Under the pieces are notes generated by a model. The model did not search any database, had not been told where the DNA came from, and saw nothing but the letters and a program-made list of their open reading frames with translations. Shown in pieces: positions 1 through 4,753 of a stretch of DNA of 10,971 nt. Source of the stretch: Candidatus Aenigmatarchaeota archaeon (GTDB taxonomy: Archaea > Aenigmatarchaeota > Aenigmatarchaeia > QMZP01); NCBI GenBank assembly GCA_016202725.1, contig JACQOD010000080.1, positions 1 through 10,971 on the forward strand, given 5' to 3'. The stretch's first letter is position 1, and the number at the start of each line of letters is the position of its first letter. The translations under genes and the position numbers were made by a program.

Positions 1-340
1 GCAATCAGGAGTGCAGGAGTTCCCGTCCTCCCCGGGCTCGCAGACCCCATTCCCGCACAGGGGACCGGACGCGCCGCCGCCTCCCGAGGAGCCGCAGTCT
101 GCCGGGCACGAAACAGGATCCTCCCCGGACTCGCAGGCCGCGTTGCCGCAGGAGGAGCCGCCGCCTCCCGCCCCTCCCCCGGAAGAACCGCAATCAGCGG
201 GGCAGGAATTGCTGTCCTCCCCGGACTCGCATGCGCCGTTGCCGCAGAACCCCCCTCCGCCGCCCCCGCTGGACGGGGAGCCGCAATCAGCGGGGCAGGA
301 ATTGCTGTCCTCCCCGGACTCGCAGGCGCCGTTCCCGCAG
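1..340 (-). repeat. Tandem 93-96 bp coding repeats in the Cys-rich gene
   Basis: Four in-frame copies of a unit of about 31 codons. Two copies share an exact 44-bp block (188-231 and 281-324), 93 bp apart. A third copy near 92-152 and a fourth at 1-58 are more diverged. The pattern indicates recent duplication of the inner units, or homogenisation between them. The Gly/Ser linkers between units vary in length, giving periods of 93 and 96 bp. Confidence 0.85.
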
Positions 341-414
341 GAAGGTTCCTGCCCGAAGGCAGGTGCAACCAGCAGAACAAACGCGGCCATGAGGGCAAGA
401 ACCAGCAACCTCAT
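1..414 (-). CDS. Secreted Cys/Gly-rich repeat protein, partial (3' end off the left edge)
   Basis: The minus strand is open from an ATG at 414 through base 1, giving 138 codons without a stop; an in-frame TAA lies just upstream (439-441), so this is the first possible start. Residues 1-22 (MRLLVLALMAAFVLLVAPAF...) are a clear signal peptide. After it come four units of the form CGNGxCExGEDxxSCPxDC, the first with Cys at residue 26, separated by Gly/Ser-rich linkers. The even, regularly spaced cysteines suggest disulfide-stabilised small modules outside the cell. Similar Cys/Gly/Asp repeats occur in secreted archaeal and bacterial proteins; the Glu/Asp residues could bind metal, but that is inference. 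The function is unknown and whatever the repeats are attached to lies beyond the window. A TATA-like box 27 nt upstream suggests a leaderless transcript. It is divergent from the primase gene. Confidence 0.85.
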   Translation of the reverse strand, partial: MRLLVLALMAAFVLLVAPAFGQEPSCGNGACESGEDSNSCPADCGSPSSGGGGGGFCGNGACESGEDSNSCPADCGSSGGGAGGGGSSCGNAACESGEDPVSCPADCGSSGGGGASGPLCGNGVCEPGEDGNSCTPDC

Positions 415-437
415 GTCATCTGTATTTGGTTCGCTCG

Positions 438-445
438 CTTAAATA
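438..445 (-). promoter_or_regulatory. TATA-like box for the Cys-rich gene
   Basis: On the minus strand this reads TATTTAAG, an A/T island in GC-rich DNA. Its centre is about 27 nt upstream of the ATG at 414, the spacing expected for an archaeal TATA box driving a leaderless or nearly leaderless mRNA. No Shine-Dalgarno sequence is visible before that ATG. Confidence 0.55.
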
Positions 446-547
446 GATATCCAGAAAACCGGCATATTACGCCGTTATAGGCAGCTGACCCAAGCGTACC
501 GCAGGATCCGGATACTGCTCTTCTCCTTGCCGCTCTGCCACTGGTTT

Positions 548-559
548 CGGAGCGCTCCG
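548..559. other. Perfect 12-bp palindrome between two divergent promoters
   Basis: CGGAGCGCTCCG is its own reverse complement. It lies in the 198-bp gap between the divergent Cys-rich and primase genes, about 30 bp upstream of the presumed primase TATA box. It could be a binding site for a dimeric regulator, but GC-rich palindromes of this size also arise by chance. Confidence 0.25.
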
Positions 560-584
560 CTACCGGCCACCGCACCCCAAGCCC

Positions 585-592
585 TCATAAAG
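585..592 (+). promoter_or_regulatory. Weak TATA-like box for the primase gene
   Basis: TCATAAAG, centred about 24.5 nt before the ATG at 613. The spacing equals that seen for other start codons in this window, which supports 613 rather than the earlier GTG at 595 or the later GTG at 696 as the primase start. The match to a strong archaeal TATA box is modest. Confidence 0.4.
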
Positions 593-612
593 CCGTGCCC
601 CAAGGGGAAGCT

Positions 613-1922
613 ATGCACCCGGCGAAGGTCGCGGAGTATTACAGCCGGGGGATGTCCAGCAGCAGCTCCTGGCGCTGGCGCGCGGGCGGGAGGTCGTGGG
701 GGTCAACAGGGACGGGCTCTTCAACACCCGGCCCAACATGGTGGTCTACCCCGACGACATCCGCACCCAGATCCGCCAGGGCGCGGTCGAGTTCCACTGC
801 TCCCTGGAGCGCTGGGCCAACCCCATGCTCCTCCATGCGGAGCAAAGGCAGGGCTTCGACCTCATCCTGGACCTGGACTGCAAACGGGTGGAGCACGGCA
901 AGGCGGCTGCCCTGGTGCTGATCGCCGCCCTTGAGCGGCACGGGATCCAGGGCTACAGCCTGAAGTTCTCCGGCAACCGGGGCTTCCACCTCGGCATTCC
1001 TTGGGAGTCCCTCCCGCAGGAGATCGGGGGCCAGCCCACGGCCAGCCTGTTCCCCGAGGTGGCCAGGACCGTGGGCCTCTACCTGCGCGAGGTGGTGCGC
1101 CTGCCGCTGGCGCAGGCCCTGCTCCTCCTAGGCTCCGCAGAGCAGCTGGCCGAGCAGGCGGAGAAACCCCTGGACATCGTCCTCGCCGGAGAGGGGATCG
1201 ACCCCTTCCAGGTCGCGGACATCGACCCGGTCCTAATCTCCCCCCGGCATTTGTTCCGCATGGCCTACTCCCTGAACCGGAAGGCCTACCTGGTTTCCCT
1301 TCCGTTGACCAAGGAGCAGCTGACGGGCTTCGCGCCCGAGCAGGCGCTGCCGGAGCGGGTCAGGCCCCGGCTGGGCTACCTCGACCAGGGGAGGCCCGGC
1401 GAAGCCAACCTGCTCTTCATGGAAGCATTGGACTGGGCCGCCAGGCAGCGGAAGCAGGAGCGCCGACCGGGTCGCAAGGTGGACTACACCCGCAAGATCC
1501 CCGAGCAGCAGTTCCCGCCCTGCATCAAGCTCATCCAGCAGGGCCTGCAGGACGGCCGCAAGCGCGCCTTGTTCATCCTCCAGAACTTCCTCCAGACCAT
1601 GAAGTGGCCTGCCCAGGACCAGGAAGATTTCTTGAGGGCGTGGAACCAGAAGAACCGTCCGCCCCTGCCGGAGCAGCAGCTCCTGCAATCCCTGCGGTAC
1701 TCCCAGAACCGCAAACCCTACCCGCCGCCCAACTGCACGGCAGCCTGGTACGTGGACCTCCGGGTCTGCCAGCCGGACCAAATCTGCATCTCGCGCGAGA
1801 GCCTCAAGAACCCGGTGAACTACCCCTTCCGCCTGATGAAACGGCAGGAACGGCAAAAACCCCGGAGGCAAGCGCGCCCCAAAGGATCCTCCCCACCAGC
1901 GCAGCAGTCCCCGAAGGCATGA
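613..1922 (+). CDS. priS: Fused archaeal DNA primase (PriS catalytic part + PriL Fe-S part), apparent frameshift near the N-terminus
   Basis: It synthesises RNA/DNA primers for replication. Numbering uses a 436-residue product restored by one added base in the G run 647-651. The N-terminus (MHPAKVAEYYSR) is in the frame of the ATG at 613; from about 651 the frame ending at 1922 continues with DVQQQLLALARGREVVGV. Seen in order: FHCSLERWANP (61-71); the catalytic DLD pair (Asp87, Asp89); SGNRGFH (120-126); a probable third catalytic Asp at 205. The C-terminal part has the four [4Fe-4S] cysteines of PriL in PPC (304), PNC (375), RVC (386) and QIC (392), then a basic Pro/Gln tail. The large N-terminal helical region of standalone PriL is absent. 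Such one-chain primases are known from Nanoarchaeum. Without the shift, a GTG at 696 would give 408 residues lacking the conserved N-terminus. The family assignment is firm; the reality of the shift is uncertain. Confidence 0.88.
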
Positions 1923-1948
1923 CGATCTCTGACCTTAGGGATCGTCAT
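1919..1948. other. Hairpin across the primase stop codon
   Basis: ATGACGATC (1919-1927) and GATCGTCAT (1940-1948) are perfect 9-bp inverted repeats with a 12-nt loop. The left arm contains the TGA stop at 1920-1922. No T run follows, so it is not a classic intrinsic terminator; it may protect or process the 3' end of the primase mRNA. The right arm's AGGGATCGTCA recurs at 4484-4494, just after the aIF2-alpha gene. Confidence 0.45.
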
Positions 1949-2130
1949 AAAGCAACCTCACCGGCTTTACTGGTTCTGGCACGGTTTCAGTCTGCATGGA
2001 CTCCCCTGACCGTGAAGCGTCCCTGCAACGGGCCCCATTCCTGCTGGGCAACGCATACTGTCTGGCTTTTCACCCTGCCGAAGACCAATTCGACGACGGG
2101 GTAGTGGTCTCATTATTTTCTGTCGATTCC

Positions 2131-2424
2131 TTACGGCCAGAATCGCGCGCCATAGGGGCACTGATAGTCGGTCCGCTCCACCAGCGGAAGCGCTGGCGGC
2201 GGGAGAGGAGCCAGCTCCTCAGGCTGCACCACTGGAGGAACGCCAGAACCGGCATCCTGATGCCGTTCGCTCCGGCCCCCATATGACCCCGCCTTCTCGA
2301 GACGGTAGGCGATAATGTCCAAGCGCTTCATATGTTCCCGATGCCGGTTATCGCTTTCCGCGAGGTGGGCCACATAAAGACCGATGGCGAACCCAAAGAG
2401 CGCATTCCTCAGATAGCCTTTCAT
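2131..2424 (-). CDS. Small single-pass membrane protein of unknown function
   Basis: A 97-residue protein from ATG 2424 to TAA 2131-2133. I do not recognise the family. Residues about 4-22 (YLRNALFGFAIGLYVAHLA) form one hydrophobic segment, probably an uncleaved N-terminal anchor. Residues 23-57 are strongly charged and likely helical (NRHREHMKRLDIIAYRLEK). Residues 62-82 are proline-rich, and the end carries YQCPYGARFWP with a single Cys. An in-frame ATG at 2463 would add 13 residues, but it lies upstream of the TATA box at 2445-2452. The ATG at 2424 is 24.5 nt from that box's centre, so I chose it. The gene is divergent from GINS with 48 bp between start codons and convergent with the primase. 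It could be a spurious frame, but the membrane segment, clean start and promoter spacing favour a real gene. Confidence 0.65.
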   Translation of the reverse strand: MKGYLRNALFGFAIGLYVAHLAESDNRHREHMKRLDIIAYRLEKAGSYGGRSERHQDAGSGVPPVVQPEELAPLPPPALPLVERTDYQCPYGARFWP

Positions 2425-2444
2425 GAAAGGTTCTTCGCCGCCGG

Positions 2445-2452
2445 TTTTAAAT
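2445..2452. promoter_or_regulatory. Shared palindromic TATA box between GINS and the 97-residue gene
   Basis: TTTTAAAT, with the palindrome TTTAAA at 2446-2451 (centre 2448.5). The GINS ATG (2473) and the divergent ATG (2424) are each exactly 24.5 nt from this centre. Both genes lack a Shine-Dalgarno sequence, so both are expected to be leaderless. No second A/T-rich box exists in the 48-bp gap, so one TBP site probably serves both directions. Confidence 0.65.
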
Positions 2453-2472
2453 CCCTGCGCCATTGTTTCTAC

Positions 2473-3009
2473 ATGCTCACCTACGATGCCCTGCGGGGCT
2501 TCGCCACGGAGGAGAGGGCCAAGAACGCCTTCGTCCGCCTGCCGGAGGGCTTCCTCGCCCAGGCGCGCGAGTACATCCAGGCGAAGCAGCAGCTGGACAA
2601 GCAGGACGAAGTGGCCACGGCCAAGCGGCTGCTGCAGGAGCTGCTCGACGCGCGCGAGCGCAAGCTGCTGGTCGCGGCGTTCTACTTCGTCCGCTCTGGC
2701 GTGAAGGTGGACCATCTCCTCCCCGAGGAGAAGGCGCTCTTCGAGCGGGTCTGCGCCCTCCTCCGGGAGTTTCAGGAGGCCCGCACCCTTCCCCCCGCGG
2801 GGGACGTGGAGTTCCTCCTGGACACGCCGGCCTTCGTCGGGACCGACCTCCAGACCTACGGCCCCTACAAACCAGGAGACCGGGCCCCCCTGCCGCCCGC
2901 CGTTGCAAGCCTGCTGGTCCAGAAGGGCGCGGCCAAGCTGGCGGATGCGCCGGCACCCGCCCCCGGGGAGCAGGCCCCTGCCCCTCCCGCGGGCCGTGCG
3001 GCACAGTGA
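2473..3009 (+). CDS. gins51: GINS complex subunit, Gins51 type
   Basis: A 178-residue subunit of the archaeal GINS complex, which joins the MCM helicase and a Cdc45/RecJ-like protein in the replicative helicase and connects it to primase/polymerase. The helical A domain is at residues 1-105 (YDALRGF, then NAFVRLPEGF, a long helix, ARERKLLVAAFYFVRSG, LLPEEKALFERV). The small beta B domain follows at about 111-156 (VEFLLDTPAFVGTDLQTYGP, then LPPAVASLLVQKGAAK). The A-then-B order is that of Gins51 rather than Gins23. The tail 157-178 is Ala/Pro-rich and probably disordered. The frame is open further upstream (from 2332), but the family-typical N-terminus begins at the ATG at 2473, which also has the correct distance from the TATA box at 2445-2452. 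Its position between primase and L44e/S27e/aIF2-alpha matches a known archaeal neighbourhood. Confidence 0.88.
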   Translation: MLTYDALRGFATEERAKNAFVRLPEGFLAQAREYIQAKQQLDKQDEVATAKRLLQELLDARERKLLVAAFYFVRSGVKVDHLLPEEKALFERVCALLREFQEARTLPPAGDVEFLLDTPAFVGTDLQTYGPYKPGDRAPLPPAVASLLVQKGAAKLADAPAPAPGEQAPAPPAGRAAQ

Positions 3010-3131
3010 GCCGCCGGTCATCGGTTCCCATTTTCCACTATCCGCAGCCCCGTTTCCCGGCACCCTGGGCTCCCTGCAGGTTTCATACCGACAGGTGGCG
3101 ACCATGCTGACACACCGCTCCCGCGGGCATG

Positions 3132-3139
3132 CTTAAATA
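3132..3139 (+). promoter_or_regulatory. TATA box of the rpl44e operon
   Basis: CTTAAATA, centred about 27 nt before the rpl44e ATG at 3163, in otherwise GC-rich DNA. This predicts a leaderless or very short-leader transcript for the rpl44e-rps27e-aIF2-alpha operon. Confidence 0.7.
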
Positions 3140-3162
3140 CCCTGCCCCCCTAGTAGAAGGCT

Positions 3163-3450
3163 ATGAAATACCCGAAAACCCTGCGGACCCTCTGCCCCAC
3201 CTGCCGCAAGCATACCGAGCATACCGTCAAGGTGGTCAGGCAGCACGCGCGCGGCTCCGCGCACCCGAACAGCAAGGCCAACCGGGCCAAGGACCGGCAC
3301 AAGCGGGGCCATGGCGGCCATGGGAAGTACTCCAAGCCCGCGGTAGGCAAGAAGCCCACGCAGAAGCTGGACCTGAGGTACATCTGCAAGGTGTGCAAGA
3401 AGATGCATCCGCGAAAGGGATTCCGGGTCAAGAAGTTCGAGCTGGTGTGA
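3163..3450 (+). CDS. rpl44e: Large-subunit ribosomal protein L44e
   Basis: A 95-residue protein of the archaeal/eukaryotic L44e (eL42) family, which sits near the E site of the large ribosomal subunit. A four-Cys zinc site is visible: CPTC at 11-14 and CKVC at 75-78. Between them is the very basic stretch typical of the family (SAHPNSKANRAKDRHKRG), and the chain ends KKFELV. Length is normal. It is the first gene of an apparent operon; rps27e starts one base after its stop codon. Confidence 0.95.
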   Translation: MKYPKTLRTLCPTCRKHTEHTVKVVRQHARGSAHPNSKANRAKDRHKRGHGGHGKYSKPAVGKKPTQKLDLRYICKVCKKMHPRKGFRVKKFELV

Positions 3451-3451
3451 C

Positions 3452-3619
3452 ATGGCAAGCAGGTTCATCGTTTTGAAGTGCGAGAAGTGCAAGAACGAGC
3501 AGAACGTCTTCGAGAAGCCCGCGACCGTGGTGAGATGCCTGGTCTGCAACGAGGTCCTGGCCGAACCCACCGGGGGCAAGGCCCTGGTCAGGGGAAAGTC
3601 CCTCGGGGACGCGCGGTGA
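3452..3619 (+). CDS. rps27e: Small-subunit ribosomal protein S27e
   Basis: A 55-residue protein, MASRFIVLKCEKCKNEQ..., with the family's zinc ribbon: Cys10, Cys13, Cys29 and Cys32 (KCEKC and RCLVC). The following LAEPTGGKA and the basic GK segment are typical of S27e (eS27), and the length suits archaeal members. The ATG is one base after the rpl44e TGA, so translation is probably coupled; only a weak GGTG precedes it. It is easily missed because it is so short. Confidence 0.93.
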   Translation: MASRFIVLKCEKCKNEQNVFEKPATVVRCLVCNEVLAEPTGGKALVRGKSLGDAR

Positions 3620-3715
3620 GGGCTGGTGGCGGGATGGTCCGCAATTCCCGGCGCGGCCTGGCGCGCGCAGGCGGAGCGCCGCTCCAGGCGACTGCTGCAG
3701 GGAAGCATATGGCTC

Positions 3716-3722
3716 AAGGAGG
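3716..3722 (+). promoter_or_regulatory. Strong Shine-Dalgarno site for aIF2-alpha
   Basis: AAGGAGG, six bases before the ATG at 3729. It is the only strong ribosome-binding site seen in the window and belongs to an internal operon gene separated from rps27e by 109 bp. This contrasts with the leaderless first genes. Confidence 0.8.
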
Positions 3723-3728
3723 AAACGC

Positions 3729-4484
3729 ATGAAGAAAGGCGTGCCCCAACCGGGCGAACTGGTGGTCTGCCGGGTGGCCAAGCTCTATCCCAACTCCGCT
3801 GCCGTGCAGCTCGTGGAGTACGACCTCCCGGGCATGGTCCATGTGTCTGAGGTGGCCTCCCGCTGGGTGCGGGACATCCGGGAGTTCCTGAAGGAGAACC
3901 AGTTCGTGGTCTGCCGCGTGGTCAGAATGGAGGGCACGCAAGCCTTGTTATCCATGAAGCGCGTCCGCCGGGAGGACACGACCAAGGCCCTGAACGAATA
4001 CAAGCGCGAGAACAAGGCCGAGGCCATCCTGGCCCAGGTGGCGAAGTCCCTGGGCAAGACCCTCGACCAGGCCCTCAAGGAGGTGGGCGGCCTCCTCCAG
4101 GAGGAGTTCGGCTCCCTCACCAAGGCCCTGGACATGGCCTACAAGAACCCCGAACTCCTGAAGAAGAAGGGGGTCCCCCCGGCCTGGGCGAAAGCCCTCC
4201 AGGAGATGGCCCAGAAACGCTTCGGCGAGAAGACCTACGTCCTGACCGCGGAGCTGGAGCTCTCCTCCTACCAGCCGGACGGCATCCGGACGATCAAGAG
4301 CGTCCTCGGCACGGCCCAGCGGGAGGGGCTGGAGGTGCGCTACCTCTCTGCGCCGCGGTACCGCCTGCGGCTGCAGGGGAACGACTTCAAGCGCCTGCGC
4401 GCGAGGCTGGAGGAGGTCTGCCAGCAGCTGGTCAGGGACGCCGAGCAGCAGGGCGCGGCCGCCGCGTTCACTGTCCGGGATTAA
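3729..4484 (+). CDS. eif2a: Translation initiation factor aIF2, alpha subunit
   Basis: A 251-residue subunit of the heterotrimeric aIF2, which delivers initiator Met-tRNA to the small ribosomal subunit. An S1-type RNA-binding domain spans about residues 8-82 (GELVVCRVAKLYPNSAAVQL, GMVHVSEVASRWVRDI, LLSMKRVRRED). A helical domain follows (about 84-165), then the alpha-beta domain that contacts the gamma subunit (about 168-251). In SEVASRWVRDI (40-50) the residue aligned to the eukaryotic regulatory Ser51 is Ala43, with Ser44 next to it, so kinase control at that position is not indicated. Length is close to the family norm. It is the last gene of the rpl44e-rps27e-aIF2-alpha operon. The Nop10 gene that often follows is not found between its stop and the next gene. 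Confidence 0.95.
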   Translation: MKKGVPQPGELVVCRVAKLYPNSAAVQLVEYDLPGMVHVSEVASRWVRDIREFLKENQFVVCRVVRMEGTQALLSMKRVRREDTTKALNEYKRENKAEAILAQVAKSLGKTLDQALKEVGGLLQEEFGSLTKALDMAYKNPELLKKKGVPPAWAKALQEMAQKRFGEKTYVLTAELELSSYQPDGIRTIKSVLGTAQREGLEVRYLSAPRYRLRLQGNDFKRLRARLEEVCQQLVRDAEQQGAAAAFTVRD

Positions 4485-4717
4485 GGGATCGTCACGAATC
4501 AATCGTACGCGTGCAGCGGGACGGGAGGCTTCTTGGCGAAGCTTCCTGGGCGGTGCCAAGAACTGGAAAGGCTACGACCTACGGGGCAGGCGTGAGCTCC
4601 ACGCCCGTGTGTGTGTAGCTCCTTTGACCGTGCAGGTCCTCTTGCCCCCGATTCCCTTTTTTCTCTTTTTTGAAACCCGATAGCGGGCGTTGAGCAGCTA
4701 AACACGTGCCCACGCCC
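4485..4717. other. Structured non-coding region after aIF2-alpha
   Basis: I see no credible gene here. It holds the repeated AGGGATCGTCA (4484-4494), several small inverted repeats (CTTGGC about 4533-4538 with GCCAAG at 4556-4561; a perfect stem GGCGTG 4589-4594 with CACGCC 4600-4605), a short TG run near 4606-4616 and an oligo-T tract at 4657-4671. This could be only a 3' untranslated region with a terminator. A small RNA is possible but unproven; no tRNA arms or C/D boxes were recognised. Confidence 0.5.
4657..4671 (+). terminator. Oligo-T terminator of the ribosomal/aIF2 operon
   Basis: TTTTTTCTCTTTTTT on the plus strand, about 170 nt after the aIF2-alpha stop and before the next promoter. 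Archaeal RNA polymerase terminates at oligo-T tracts. Hairpins upstream (for example 4589-4605) may help but are not adjacent. Confidence 0.65.
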
Positions 4718-4725
4718 TTATATAA
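4718..4725 (+). promoter_or_regulatory. TATA box of the giant surface-protein gene
   Basis: TTATATAA, a strong and palindromic TATA box centred at 4721.5. It lies 32.5 nt before the GTG at 4754 and 24.5 nt before an out-of-frame ATG at 4746. Because the box sits downstream of the GTG at 4706, that GTG is unlikely to be the translation start of the giant protein. Confidence 0.7.
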
Positions 4726-4753
4726 TCAGTCGAAGATAACAATTAATGATACG

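Noticed and set aside
1..340. CRISPR-like array from regular repeats
   Set aside because: The repeats are in-frame coding units with conserved whole-unit sequence and no unique spacers of constant length.
11..442. Plus-strand open frame encoding a Pro/Ser/Gln-rich protein
   Set aside because: It is the antisense of the Cys-rich repeat gene; the minus strand has a signal peptide, regular Cys repeats and a promoter, while the plus frame is low-complexity only.
480..600. Possible tRNA or C/D-box RNA in the divergent intergenic gap
   Set aside because: No T-arm consensus, no consistent cloverleaf, and no C and D boxes at proper spacing on either strand.
1996..2286. Plus-strand frame between primase and GINS
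   Set aside because: It is mostly antisense to the small membrane-protein gene, has no recognisable family features, and no promoter at a suitable distance.
2332..2472. N-terminal extension of GINS from ATG 2332
   Set aside because: It would overlap the divergent membrane-protein gene and the shared TATA box; the family-typical GINS start is MLTYDALRGF at 2473.
2425..3105. Long minus-strand frame opposite GINS, joined to the small membrane-protein frame
   Set aside because: The part beyond 2424 is antisense to a clear GINS gene and has arbitrary composition; only the 2131-2424 part shows protein-like features and a promoter.
3709..3732. Seven-codon frame (MAQGGNA) whose stop overlaps the aIF2-alpha ATG
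   Set aside because: It contains the Shine-Dalgarno site itself and has no ribosome-binding site of its own; most likely chance.
4499..4705. Minus-strand 68-residue frame after aIF2-alpha
   Set aside because: Random-looking composition, lies across the T-rich terminator, and shows no domain or Nop10-like Cys pattern.
4706..4753. GTG at 4706 as start of the giant protein
   Set aside because: It lies upstream of the TATA box, so it would not be in the main transcript, and it would put 16 polar residues before the signal peptide.
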